Shown in pieces: positions 35,804 through 47,550 of a stretch of DNA of 64,000 bases. Source of the DNA: Dichomitus squalens LYAD-421 SS1 (lineage: Eukaryota > Basidiomycota > Agaricomycetes > Polyporales > Polyporaceae). Location of the stretch: assembly GCF_000275845.1 (NCBI RefSeq), contig NW_006766887.1, positions 1,503,233 through 1,567,232 of the forward strand, given 5' to 3'. The notes beneath the pieces are model-generated. The model was not told the DNA's origin and did no database searches. It saw nothing but the letters and a program-made list of their open reading frames with translations. Position 1 is the first letter of the stretch. Each line of letters opens with the position of its first letter. The position numbers and the translations under genes were made by a program.

Positions 35804-36880
35804 ATGCGTCTCCTGGATACTCACACGGGACTCTTTGTCGACTCAAACTCTCCCGAGTTTACGCCATTCTATCGCACAGATGTTCATCCGACGGAGAACA
35901 GACGTACCAGGAGTTGAGGGAGATTCAAGATCTATACTATGATCGCTACGGCCATCCTAAGCGTGCACAACCAAGCACCACACCCCTCGAGCCTCCTCCC
36001 ACAGGCCAAAATGAACGTCAGGCAGAGGTACGAGATGCGGCAGACTTGTCATCGTTTACTGTGGTCGATCCTGACTCTGGCAAGCAATTAGGTCCCAGTC
36101 GTGGACGCGTTCTCTTACTCCGACGGCTCTTCCCGATGTGTTGAGGTCGAACCTCCCCACTCTCCCGACGCTAGCATTCATTCAGAGCTGAGCCCTATCT
36201 GGCGCGAAAAGCAATTCAGCGACAAGATCTACCACGCTTGCAAAACGGCGTGGGAGAACAATTAGCGCTACATCTGGATCGACTCGAGTTGCATTGACCA
36301 GTCTAGCAGCTCGGAGCCCACCGAGTCTATCAACTCGATGTACAAGTGGTACGGCAATGCGTCCTTGTGCCTTGCCTACCTCGCGGATGTGCACGATGTC
36401 GCCGAAAGCGGGGATTCGGTCCAAGGACAGCTGAGCGCCCCAGGGTCCGAGTTCCGCGAGAGCGAGTGGTTCACGCGTGGATGGACCCTCCAAGAACTCA
36501 TCGCCCCAGAACGCGTCGTCTTTCTGTGTCAAGCTTGGCGTCTTCTGGGGACGAAGGCTCAGCTAGCTGAAGTCTTCGAAGAGATCACCGGTATCGGACA
36601 GGGTGTCTTGCTACACGAAGAGTCCCTCCATGAGATCAGTGTCGCCAGACGAATGTCTTGGGCAGCGCATCGGGTAACCACAAAGCCAGAGGATTTAGCC
36701 TACTGTCTTCTCGGGATATTCGACATCACGATGCCTACGACCTATGGCAAGGGCTGTCGTGCATTCCACCGTTTGCAGGAGGAGATCCTCAGGACTATCA
36801 CGCACACACACTACCCGACCTGCACGAGCAAGCCGAGGTTGAGCACCCTCGTACGCACACAAGCACAACGACGCCCGTCC
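35804..36880 (+). pseudogene. HET-domain gene copy 1, broken
   Basis: Starts MRLLDTHTGLFVDSNSPEF like the other copies. Compared with the copy at 39.2 kb it lost about 17 nt after codon 18, which shifts the frame before YAILSHRCSSDGEQ. An in-frame TAG at 36263-36265 replaces a Tyr codon just before RYIWIDSSCIDQSSSS. The HET core then reads on well from about 36266 (SMYKWYGNASLCLAYLADV, EWFTRGWTLQELIAPERVVF, ARRMSWAAHRVTTKPEDLAY) to HRLQEEILRTI at about 36800. There it jumps straight to sequence that lies beyond the stop of the intact copy, so about 1.2-1.3 kb of the C-terminal region is deleted. The breakpoint is in a short GCACACA repeat. Not functional as a full HET protein. Confidence 0.85.
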
Positions 36881-38110
36881 CCAGTCCCTCCCCCTCCTCT
36901 CCCTTCCCCATCTTCCCCACATTTCCTCTCCCCATCTACCCATGCCTCGTCTTCCCGCCTTCCCTCTCAGCCGTCCTCTCACTCGTCCTCAGGCAATAGC
37001 AGCTACGTCTGCCTGACCCTGATGCTGAGTCCGCCCCTAACCCCTAGGGCGAGGCGTGTCGCGGCCCTGCGCAGCCTTGCGCTACGCTGCGCCAGAGCCG
37101 GAGCAGGATGCTCATCGGCGAGGATGAGGAGGGCGACTCGGGCTTCCACGCAAGCGACTTCGAAGGAGAGCTAGAGCGGGGGCCCGCAGCGCCGGTGGCC
37201 GTCGGTGGGGGACATCTTCTCGCCTAGGGCAGGATGGGGCGGGAAGGGCAGCGTCTGATCCGAGATTGGGGATGGGGAGGAAGGCGGGAAGGGGAGCAGG
37301 TTCTTCGAGAGAAGCGTGCATGGCGAGGTCGAGCAGGCGGGGGCGCTTCAGGACGCGCAGAATCGGCCGGTGGAGCGCGAGCCGCGATGCGTGAAATAGT
37401 CGACGCCTGGATGAGGGGGACACGAGGAAGGGTTGGGAAACGCATCGAGCGCCACCGGGCGTCGTCGCGCGCGAGGCCGACGTTCTCTCGCTTGGACACA
37501 CGCTTGGCCATCATCAGCCCACCTACGCACACTTCGAATGCGACAGCAGGAGACACGCACGACGTGCTGAACGCCTGATACTTCCCCCTATGCCTTATGC
37601 TTGCTCCAGAGTCCCCTAAACTCTTTCCTCAGGTGCTCTTTCTCTAGGCGCCGGTCGCGCTCGCCCTGGCCGTCGCGGCGCGTCAGCGGTTCACGGCCTC
37701 GCGGCGGTTCATCTTATCGCAGTCGAGCACGACGGCTTTGTCGACGAGAGTCGCCACTCGGGCGCGCCGTGTACGGGTCGCGGTTACGGCACAATTCAGG
37801 TCCAGGTTGGCACGGGAGGCAGGTCTAGAGGAGGAGGAAGCAGAGGGTGCAGGGGGGCGTGGCGATCTGGAAGGAGCCGGCCATGAAGACGCGGTGGATG
37901 CTGAATTTGACGATTGTATGGGACTTTAGGTTTGTACGAAAGGATTGCTGGACGTTGAAACAGGGGGGAGTACGCTTCACAGAGGAGTTAAAACGACGCG
38001 TTAGGGCCCGCAGACACGGGGCGTACCGATGTTGGAGGAAGCCCTGCACATTCTACAGGACGCGTTCATCGCGGCTACGTAAAGATGCCTGACAATAGAG
38101 ATGGCCTGCA
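36880..38110 (-). pseudogene. RING gene copy 1, relic
   Basis: Aligned with the RING gene at 51340-50003, the minus strand keeps pieces in the same order: a damaged second RING half at about 38106-38030 (GHLYCQAS, then a frameshifting deletion, then NASCRMCRASSNIG), part of the coiled coil at about 37850-37620, and the Ser/Arg-rich tail at 37560-36890. The first RING Cys pair and the start codon are not recognisable. Frames change several times. It faces the HET copy 1 tail to tail. Confidence 0.7.
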
Positions 38111-39216
38111 CCAGGCGTGTTCGCACGTGGATGGCATAAAGACTGATCACGAGAGACACAAGGACATGCACCACGAAACGTGGAGACGGCCGTGCTGAGC
38201 CAGTCAAAGCGGATTACGCAGGGGATGTTGTCCTTGTCCATGCCTCGTGCGGCCCCGTACGAGAGGGCATTAGCTCTTCAATGGTGGACGAGCGAGCGAC
38301 GTGATGGAGATCTACTATGTAGCGTTCGAACACACGCTCACGCTGTGGGTGGCGCCAAAGGCAGCGGAAGACTGCGACTTTCAGGCTCATGACAACTCCG
38401 GACCTTCTTGTGAGCACACGCACATATTCCTTGCTTGACCTGCTTGCTTCTCTTCCCACCAGGTCACGAAGGCTGACGGTGTTCTCTCAGTGCCCATTGC
38501 TGTTCCACTGTACATTTGCGGTAGGTTTCACTTGTTTAAGAAGGAGCATATATTCGTTACTCTCCTCTACTTCGGGTGGACGCGAGGACGTAAACATGCA
38601 CCGCGTCCTCATATATCATCGGAGGTTTTCATCGCCGGGCGTGAAACCATTGCAGCGGGTCGTTGAATACTGGCTTCCAGTGAGGCTTATCGCTCTGCTG
38701 ATTTTGTACATTCCACAGTCCAAGTGACAATTTTCGACTCGTGCTTCCTTGACCACGCCCTCGGTGACTGTTCGCACCGGAATCCGCGGTCAAGTCTAGC
38801 GTCCGCGCATGAAGAGCCTGGATTAACACACAGCTATAGGCCAGGTAGGACGTCGACAGGCGGCTGTGTCGAATGTATTGGAGGGCATCGCAGTGCTGAC
38901 TACTGAATCATGGTACTCGGTCTGAAGTTGCAGATGTCCGTATCGGAAGTGGTTGGGCTCTCACGGCACGTCAAATCTCCTGTGTCCCTGCTTGGAAGTA
39001 CGATGCACGGCCTCAACGCATAGTGGACAATTTTTGTGGGGTCGGTCCTGGTTAAAGGCTCTTCCACTCCCGTGTCTACACATCTCCAACACTGTCCTTT
39101 GGGTCCGGTTGCTCAGTCGTTTCGAAACGACTACTGCCTCTTGCCAGGTATGGTGTTTTGCCGAGGTCATGGTAGATGGCGCTGTTCTCAACGTGTGACA
39201 TTCCCAGCAGGACAAG
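38110..39216. other. Intergenic spacer duplicated upstream of HET copy 4
   Basis: No gene. The part from about 38735 to 39060 is clearly similar to 47003-47335: both carry TTTTCGA-TGTGCTTCC, a TGTGTCGAATGTATTG block, CTCTCACGGCACGTCAA and a GGAAG-ACGATGCACG block. A second shared block is CTCTTCCCACCAGGTCA-GAAGGCTGACG at 38450 and 46698. These are the promoter-side flanks of HET copies 2 and 4. Confidence 0.65.
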
Positions 39217-41491
39217 ATGCGCCTCCTAGACACTGTTACGGGACTGTTTGTCGACTCCGACTCCCCCGAGTACAAGGAGCACGCCAGATACGCCATCTTC
39301 TCGCATCGGTGGTCGTCCGAGGGCGAACAGACCTACCGGGAGCTGAGGGAGATCCAAGATCGGTACTATGGTCGCGATGGCCGTGCAAAAATGTCACTGT
39401 CAAGGTCCGCTCCTCTCTGACTTGCTGTAGCTAGACCTGACTTCAATATACCCATGCAAGCTGTGGACGCGTCCCCCGAAGACCCTTCACAAAGCGTCAA
39501 AAGCGAAGTCCACCCTCCCTCAGCCTACCATCGAGTACCCAGAGCTGAGCCCCATCTGGCGCGATAAACAGCTCAGCGACAAGATTCGCAAAGCTTGCGA
39601 AATGGCGCGGGAATATGGCTATCGCTACATCTGGATCGACTCGGGCTGCATCGACCAGTCCAGCAGCTCGGAACAATCCGAGTCCATCAACTCGATGTAC
39701 AAGTGGTACGGTGGTGCGTCGCTGTGCCTTGTCTACCTTGTGGACGTCGAGGATCTCGCCGGACGGGAGGATTCGTTCCGATGGCAGCTGGGATTCAACG
39801 GATCCCAGTTCCGGGGGAGCGAGTGGTTCAAGCGTGGCTGGACTCTGCAGGAGCTCATCGCGCCGAAGCGCGTCGTGTTCCTGTCGAAGGGCTGGCGTTT
39901 TCTTGGGACGAAGACTCAGCTAGCTGGACTCCTGGAGGAGATCACGTCCATCGATCAAGCCATCTTGCTACACCAGATCCCGCTCACGAAGATCAGCGTC
40001 GCTAACCGCATGTCTTGGGCAGCGGAACGGAAGACGGCGAAGCCGGAGGACATAGCCTACTCGCTCCTCGGTATCTTCGATATCAACATGCCTACGCTCT
40101 ATGGCGAGGACGATCGCGCATTCTATCGCCTGCAGGAGGAGATCCTTAGGCGCATCCCAGACCAAAGCATCTTCGCGTGGACCGCGTGGGGCCTTCACCC
40201 TATTGCAGGGTTGGCTGCACTCTCTACTTCAGCTCCCTGGCATTCTGTTCCAATCAATCTACTCGCTCCTTCCCCTGCCGTCTTTGCCAAATCCGCGGTT
40301 GACGCAATTCCTCACGAAGACTTCCTATCCGAGTCCTTTCCCGACCTATCGGACGATGACCGACAACGACTTCTCCAAGGGGCCACCCAGTCACCGTACG
40401 GAATGCGCATTGCATTCCCAGTCATTCCCCCCATGCCTCTATCCTTGCGTCAAGATTCTTCAGATAACAGTATACATCACTCTCCACCTGGAGAATTCTT
40501 GGTCCTCCTTGCCTGCCACGATAGCTCTGGTCTCTACTCTCGTGACCACTTTCTTGCACGCCTTTGCTTCATCGGCTCCTATCCTGACGTCCTTCAGTCG
40601 TGTTTCCTCAACTGGCGCATGAGACCCAACCTGATCCTACTAGACCGCCGCGACCTTTCCGGCCGCAAGATTGACGTAAAGACCTTCCATATGGGCCACC
40701 CGACAGTGTACATCCCTCGCCATCGGCGACATCTACCTGAAGGGGTGATCTTCGCGTTGTCCTCGATATCTGACAAGGTTCTGAAGATACAGGGATACGA
40801 ATACAACTCGCGGTGTAAAAAGAGGGTTCAAGGCAGCCCCTGGTTGACTTTCGGTATCTCGGGAGGTGACTTGGATTATGGCGAGATTGTGTTCACTCTG
40901 GTCGGCAAGTCCCGTAGAAATACGGATACAGTGGAGGCCAGGGTGGACTTCGTCGATCGGGACGATCCGCCCAGATCTCTTGATTTTTCAGATATCTCCG
41001 AAGATACCCTCCTCTGGTTCGGCGAGGATGCACCCGCTCCGAAGAGGCGAATTGTCACCCTCCTATATGCCGAGGGAGTTCGGAGAGAGGTCTCATCCGA
41101 GCGGCTAGTTGAACTCGAACTGGATTCGGGGAACATGCAATGCTGCGTCCATTTATTATTGCAGAACAAAAGCGGCCAATACAAACACCTCGCTCTGCGT
41201 TGTCTGTTCCAGCCTATCACCTCTCTCAAGTACGATGTCCATATCGAGCTCTTCTCGTCACCCAGAAACTTGCGGCAGATGGGAGCGCTTGCACGCGAAT
41301 ACGGTGATGATCCGGACATGACGCGTCGAATTTTGCAGGATCGTGAACTCTCTGACACCCCGCTAGTTCCTCCGGGGCCATCGACTTCTGCGAGGAGTCA
41401 CAGCTCATCCCCAAAGGAACTTCGGTGGCTTCGCAAGCCCGGCGGTCCGCGCACACAGGCCACCCGACCTGCTCAAGCAAGCCGAGGTTGA
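39217..41491 (+). CDS. HET-domain protein copy 2 (best preserved)
   Basis: Exon 1 starts at 39217 (MRLLDTVTGLFVDSDSPEY ... FSHRWSSEGEQTY) and ends near 39400. The main exon is open from about 39430 to the TGA at 41489-41491, over 640 codons. The HET domain (PF06985 type) occupies its first third, with YIWIDSGCIDQSSSSEQSES, YKWYGGASLCLVYLVDV, SEWFKRGWTLQELIAPKRV and KPEDIAYSLLGIFDINMPTL. The C-terminal two thirds is a beta-rich unknown domain ending in an Arg/Pro tail. HET proteins trigger cell death upon fusion of unlike hyphae. The join of exon 1 to the main exon is uncertain: the acceptor TGTAG near 39430 fits only one phase, and the linker shows a 5-nt length difference from copy 1, so a small frameshift is possible. 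It converges with RING copy 2. Confidence 0.8.
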
Positions 41492-41499
41492 GCATCCTC

Positions 41500-42880
41500 G
41501 TACGCACACGTGCACAGCGACGCCCGTCCCAAATCCCTCCCCCGCCTCTCCTTCCCCCATCGTCCCCACATTTCCTCTTTTCATCTGCCCGTTCCTAGTC
41601 TACCCGCCGTCCCTCTCGCCCTTCATCCCTCTCGCCCGTCCTCTCAGCCACGTCTGCCCGATGCCGATGCTGACGCCGCGCCCGACCCCTAGGCCACGCA
41701 CGCTCCTCTCGAAGAACTCGCTTTCGCTATCCTCACCCTCCCCGCTTCCCGGCCCAGGCGAAGAAGAAGTTCCTGCTGGCAGCCCGGAGCACTACGGTCA
41801 CTTGCTCGCCATTAACTCCTGCTCTTCCTCTCCTCCTCTCTTGAAGTCGCCCGCGCGGAAGCCCTCCTCGCCCTCCTCGCCCTCCTCGATGACTATCCTG
41901 CTTAGGCTCTTGCATAACGCAAGACTGCGCGGGGCGGGGACACGCTCCCCGCGGTCGAATGGCGAGTCGAGCAGCCAGGGCCGCACAACCGGCTGCGCGG
42001 ATGCGTCACCTCCTAGGTCTCCTTCGTGGCCGGGGGGTGCGCGAGCCGGGTCGACGTGCGCGACTGATAAAGAAGCGTAGGACGAAGAATAGGAGGCATT
42101 TGGGAGGGCATCGAGCGCCGCCTGACTGCTTTTGCGCTTCCCCATCGTCGCGAGTGCAGAAAGCGCGATGCCGGCGTTCTCCCACCTAGCAACACGGCCC
42201 TCATTAGCATGGACGCGTAGACTAGCAGGCAGCGCAGAGGGTCATACACTTGCCCTTTACGCCCTGGTACTTGCGCTTGAGCTCTGTGAGCTCTGCCTTG
42301 AGCCGCTCCTTCTCAAGGCACCGGTTGTGCTCGCCCTGGACGTATGCTCCACGTGCGCCGATGGCGGCATCGCAGCGGTCCATGAGGAGGGTGTTTTCTT
42401 GCGCGAGCGCGGCTGCTTTGTCTGTGAGGGCGCGCGGAGCTCGCAGTTCGTATTCGCGGTAGGGATCGGATTCTGGTCGGCGTGGGAGGTAGGCAGATGT
42501 GAAGAGGTGGAGGGAGAGGGAAGAACAGCGACATCGGAGGAGCAGGCAATGAACACGCGGTGGCTGCTGGGCATAATGAGCGTATGGTATGTTTTGGCCA
42601 CAGAACGACGGTCGGGGATTGCTGGAGGTGAGCATGAACAATGTGGGCCACGTACCGAGGGCCTGTAAATTGGACAGGACGTGCTCATAGCGCCTACGCT
42701 ACCAGTAGACGTGAGGCACGGCTCGGAGCAGAGATGGCCTGCGAAGGGCCTGTTTGCGTGAGGAAGCGGACGCAAATTACAGAAGACATATACGACCGCG
42801 ACGCGTGCATCGGACGGGGACTCAGGGCAGAGTACGCAGGTGTTTGGAGACCATATCTTAACATGCATGTGCGCATAGAG
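41500..42880 (-). pseudogene. RING gene copy 2, broken
   Basis: The second RING half is readable at about 42735-42655 (GHLCSEPCLTSTGSVG ... TSCPIY), but the last zinc ligand is Tyr instead of Cys. The coiled coil follows in two different frames (split near 42440 by a 10-nt length change) and ends KYQGVKGKCMTL. The acidic tail is at 42145-41798 (KRKSSQAALDALPNAS). The first CxxC pair is degenerate. It lies tail to tail with HET copy 2, the same order as in the 50-51 kb unit. Confidence 0.75.
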
Positions 42881-43148
42881 TCTGCCTCGTTCACTAGGAC
42901 GCCTATTGCATTCTCCCGCAGTTTCTCAATCACTCCTAAATATCTGGTCGGAACTGTGAACTTGAAATCGTCTGGAGGTGAAATCGGCTTTGAATCGAGC
43001 AACAAGCAACATCGCCATATCCATGGAAATCTGACTTATCATACATTCGTATCTTGCGGTGCGGGCACAGGATGGGAGCAAAGAATAGACGAAATGACAA
43101 CAGTGTTTGATACACCCAAATATGTACTTAGACCATTCACGATGCCGC

Positions 43149-44215
43149 CTAAAGCACACTCAATATAACCTATAACAGGAAGCTCGGTGAGCCTACCCGA
43201 ATGCACTGACATCTAACCTAAACCGACTCACCTCCGAAACAACTGCATCGACCGCCTGCTTCAGTACAATCATTAACATCCCAATTTGCTCCACTACGAC
43301 TGCTTTGCACGTCGAGCATCCCCCCGCTCCTTCATACAGCCGGTACAACAGACGACTCTCGAGCTTGTCCAGCGTATCCTGGTGCGGTGTCATGCACAGC
43401 GCCATCAGCAGCCCGTCCCAGAACGTCTGGAACCATGGTGCGGCACACCCACAGTACAGCTTGCGGCAAGACCAGTCTGAACCTCGATGTTTGACGCATG
43501 CCCGACACGCAAACCAAGTCCATTCACCCAACTCACTCATCCTAAGAACACTGGGTGCACCTGTGGCTTCTGGCCATTTGCATTTCGTGCGCAATGCAGC
43601 GGAGCACTTCGCGCGGTATGCGATGAGGCGGTGGTACGCGCCCACGCTGAGGTCTTCGAGCTCTGGGGGACACACCTCGTGCGCAAGTGTGTGCGCAAGG
43701 TGCGCCTTTGCAGCCGCACGGGCAGTGTCCACGAGGTGAGCAGTGAGCGCGAGTGCGTATGCGCGGAGGGGTGTGGTGGTGATGAGCGGCAGCGCCGCGG
43801 TCTGGAGAAGGCGAGAGGCAAACACCATCTCATACTTCTGTGCGGCAGCGAGGAGGGCAACCGCTTCGTCGAGGGATGCGAGCGTGGGGGGCTCTGCGGC
43901 GGGGTAGTAGAGCCGGAGGATGGGCTGCAGCGTGCTGCTCGGCTCAGCCATGTCGACAACGATACGACTCGTGCGCTCGGAGTCGGGGCCCGCATTGGGT
44001 GTTTTGGACTGAGAGGAGGGCGGGGGCTGTGGGAGACCCGGGTCAAGGAGGGACTTGAAGACCGGGGATGCGTCCTCGAGGATCCACCGGAAGACGAGGA
44101 GATCGACCTGGTTGGATGTGCGTAGAACGACATCCGCGGCGGCTTTGTCGAACGGTGCTGGTGCGTTTTTATGGAGGTTCAGTCTCTCCTCGAGGTCCAG
44201 AGGTAGGCTTTCCAT
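43149..44215 (-). CDS. BTB/POZ protein 1 with Cys-rich tail
   Basis: Two exons, 44215-43232 and 43169-43149, in phase to 334 residues. Residues about 20-140 are a BTB fold (ADVVLRTSNQVDLLVFRWIL, DASPVFKSLL). A helical middle follows. A Cys/His cluster lies near 225-255 (CRACVKHRGSDWSCRKLYCGC), with a later CSTCK, a pattern also seen in the BTB genes at 57.5 and 60.4 kb and so possibly zinc-binding. BTB domains dimerise and often adapt substrates to Cullin-3. The Met at 44215 (MESLPLDLEERL) is chosen over one 47 codons upstream because that leader is encoded by a TA microsatellite. The gene lies between HET-RING units 2 and 3. Confidence 0.85.
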
Positions 44216-44302
44216 GGGGAGATTGAAGTACGTTGGCGACGATTGGGATCCCGGTGTACTCAGATTAAGGGACGGAGGGATAGAGACATGATGAGGGCTA
44301 GC

Positions 44303-44327
44303 ATATATATATATATATATATATATA
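44303..44327. repeat. (AT)12 microsatellite
   Basis: Perfect alternating AT run about 90 bp upstream of the BTB1 start codon, inside its promoter or 5' UTR. Confidence 0.95.
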
Positions 44328-44659
44328 GCTACCCGTTGAACAGTGTGCTGCGGCAAGTGAAGGCCAGCCTGACGGCTCGTGCGTGAGACTGAAGCGACAT
44401 GAAACTCAAACCTTTTTTGTCACCGACGCTTTGATACAAATGCCATGTTACTGTACAAGCTGGGATCCAGTACCCGCCAGAGGACAGCTTCTAATAGCAA
44501 GGAAAGTCAGCTTGAATTGTGAGGATCAGATCGAAGACACTTGCGTTGATCAACTTGTTCGCTCAGGAGTCAAGCGCTCTGCGTCTGGCGAAACAAACAT
44601 CTTCTCCAAGCTTCCCACCATACTCGTCCTATGACTAGGGGACATGGAAATTACGTCTA

Positions 44660-44970
44660 CTTTTCATTGTAGGAGCTCTTCTCGTCACCCGTGCTCTTGT
44701 CGCATATGGAAGAACTTGCCCGCATGTGCAAAAGTGACCCACCCGTGGCGAGGGGATTCTTGAAATATCCCAAACTCTATGACGTCTCGCTGTCTCCTCC
44801 TGAGCCATCGCCTGACGTGAACAGTCAAAATCCACTTCTACATTGTTTCCTTCTGGAGGCGTCCTTCGGCGAAGAGGGCGTGGTCCTTGACACTAGCCCC
44901 TCCTTCGAGGAATCGGCGGCTCCCGTCCCTGCACGCACATCATCCGGTTCGACAGAGGAAAATCCATGAA
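44660..44970 (+). pseudogene. HET copy 3, C-terminal relic
   Basis: Only the end of a HET gene remains. ELFSSPVLLSHMEELARM matches ELFSSPVFLSPMEVLARA of copy 4. The last codons and the 3' flank (CACAACGACGCCCGT) also match the other copies. The HET domain and everything upstream are gone. Confidence 0.7.
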
Positions 44971-44999
44971 CTCTGCACACATACGCACAACGACGCCCG

Positions 45000-46540
45000 T
45001 TATGCGTCCCTTCCTCACCTGTCCTTTTTCCAACGCCCCCACGCCAATTCTTCCCGCCGCCTCCCTCTGACGCGTTCTCAAGCGACAGCAGCCACGCGGT
45101 GCTCACCCCAGCCCCGGTCCCAATACCCCAATCCCGCTCTTTGAGCCACGCGCGCTCTCCTCCCTGCCCCCAAGCTCAGGACAAATGCTCCCTCTACAGG
45201 CCCCCCGACGCCCGGGGGGAGGATATATTCCGTGCGGGCGCCCCCGAGGGCGGCGGATTCACAAACGAGCTCAATCACCTCCTCCCATCGCGTCGTCGCC
45301 GTCGAAGTTGCCCGCGCGGAAGTCCCAGTCGCCCCCCTCGTCCTCGTCATCGTCAATCGGCATGCGGCTGCGGCTCATCGGATCGGGGCTGCGCCGAGCC
45401 TGGGCGCATGTCGCGAGGTCGAACGGCGAGTCGAGCAGCCAGGGACGCTCGGGGGCACGCTGGACGGGCCAGAAGGACGCGGCGCCTTCGTTCCTCACGG
45501 ATCGATCGAGCGTGCACGAGCCGGAGTTTGGGAAGCAGTCGCCATGCGGGGACGGAGAGGTGGACGAGGACGCGGTGATGGGGAGCGTCTCGAGCGCCGC
45601 CGGGGTGCTCTTGCGGTGTCCCGTCGTCGTCGCCTCGAGCGCTCGGAGCGCACGACACTGGCATTCTCCTGCCTGGCGACGCCCAGAGCGCCCTCCCAGC
45701 ACGCACGCGTGCCCGAAGAGATGAGAAGGGAGCGAGGGACTCATGACGCGTCCGATGCCTTGTACTTGCCCATCGCGCCCTCGTACTTGGGCCTCGGTTC
45801 CTGCAGCTCTTTCTCGAGCCGCTCCTTCTCGAGGCGACGGTCACGCTCGCCCTGGGCGCGGGCGTCGAGTGCGGGGATGGCGGCCTCGCAGCTGTTCATG
45901 AGGAGGGTGTTTTCTCAAGCCGGCGCAGCGGCTTTGTCTGTGAGGAACGCGTCGTGGTTCGTGTTCGCCGTAGGGTTCGGGTCCGGGTCGGCATGGGAGG
46001 CAAGCAGAGGTAAGTGGGTGGAGGGAGAGGGAGGAGCGGCGACATCGGAGGATGCTGGGTCTTATGTATGATGAGTGTGGGATACATTTTGGGTACGGAA
46101 CGAAGGTCGGGGATTGCAGGAGGTCAGCAGTGAAAGCAGTGCGCGTGAGCAACGAGGGCGACAGGTACCGCTGGTGAAAGAAGGCCTGAACACTGGACAG
46201 GACGCGCTCATCGCGTCTGCGCTGGTGTCGATGTAGGAGGTAACTGCACAACTCGGAGCAGAGATGATCTGCGAAGGGCATGTCTGGGTGAGAACGCGGA
46301 GGCAAAAGGAGACGTGGCAACTCTCGGAGGTAAGGCTGACCATTTCTTGTGCGTGGAGACTGCCCAGTCGTGCGTGGAGACTGCCCAGTCGTGCGTGGAG
46401 ACTGCCCAGTCGTGCGTGGAGACTGCCCAGTCGTGCGTGGAGACTGCCCAGTCGTGCGTGGAGACTGCCCAGTCGTGCGTGGAGACTGCCCAGTCGTGCG
46501 TGGACGGACGAGCAAGCGACGAGCTCACTTCGGCCACATG
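45000..46540 (-). pseudogene. RING gene copy 3, relic
   Basis: Fragments match the 50-51 kb RING gene in order: a damaged RING second half near 46270-46190, the YHTLII-type stretch degraded near 46080, a coiled coil at about 45960-45760, and the Ser/Arg tail at 45720-45270 including the SPFDLATCA and acidic DDEDEG parts. Frames break several times. Its 5' side contains a 21-bp tandem repeat. Confidence 0.7.
46350..46505. repeat. 21-bp tandem repeat, about 7 copies
   Basis: The unit GTGCGTGGAGACTGCCCAGTC is repeated seven times almost without change, then a partial unit. Because 21 is a multiple of 3, several frames stay open through it on both strands. Confidence 0.95.
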
Positions 46541-46619
46541 TTCACGTGCAAGTCACGCCTCCGCAGGCGTCGACAGTATTGGAACTCTTGTGAGCTCTCT
46601 GGCACGCGCATGCTAGTAC

Positions 46620-47550
46620 CCGACGTCTCAGTGCTGCTTATTCACGATGTATTGCTTGCTTGATCTTCACGTCTTGAGCTTCACCTATTTTGCGTCTCTT
46701 CCCACCAGGTCAGGAAGGCTGACGCCCTTGCTCATCCTCAAGGCCTACTTTGAAGGCCTGATCTACATATCAGTGCCCTGCGTTGGCACAGTACCGTCGA
46801 GTCCGGCGGCAGTCTTCTTTGTCTGAGAATGAGCACATGCTCCACACTCCCTGCTACCGCCGGTTCAGGCGAGGGGGTATACATCCATCGCATTCATGCA
46901 GGTTGTCTCCATGAGTCGCCGGGCTCGAAATTGTCCACTCAAGGCGTCTAGAGAGTCTTATTGCCCTTCTGTGCCCTGCTAATTTCGCGTCTCCCGCGAA
47001 CCAGACGCAAATTTTCGACGTGTGCTTCCCTCACCACGGATGAAGCTGATCACATCGAATCGTGGAGTCAAATCGAGCATCTACGTTCCAAAGAGTTGAC
47101 GCACAGTAGCAGGCTCCAATGTGACAGGAAGGCGGTTGTGTCGAATGTATTGAGGAGTAACAAAGCGCTGACTATAGTTCAATAGAACTCAGTCCGGACT
47201 CGGACCTGGTCGTACTTGCATATGTCCACATCGGCAGAGCTGGTGCTCTCACGGCACGTCAATGTTTATGTCTATGTGCTTGGAAGCACGATGCACGCCC
47301 TCGCCGCGTGGTGGACAACCCTTGCATGAGTCGGTGCAGGCAAGCAAGGCTGTATGAGGGACTTGCGCCGGCCTCCTTCTCACTCGAACAAGGTCCCCCA
47401 CCTCCCCTTTCCACATATCCTCGACCCTATCTCCTGTATCTCGTTCCTTAACGGTGTCACATACAACTCCGTCCTACCAGGTACGACATTGTTTGATGCC
47501 GCAAACAGATGGTACCATTCTCATCCATGCTTTGTTCCTAGCCGGACAAG
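46620..47550. other. Intergenic spacer, similar to 38.4-39.1 kb
   Basis: No gene. Shares blocks with the region upstream of HET copy 2, so it is the promoter side of the duplicated unit. Confidence 0.6.

Noticed and set aside
43487..44125. 212-codon plus-strand frame
   Set aside because: Antisense to the BTB1 coding exon, where the BTB and Cys motifs are on the minus strand.
46350..46505. CRISPR-like array of 21-bp units
   Set aside because: The units are directly adjacent with no spacers and the host is a eukaryote; it is a minisatellite.
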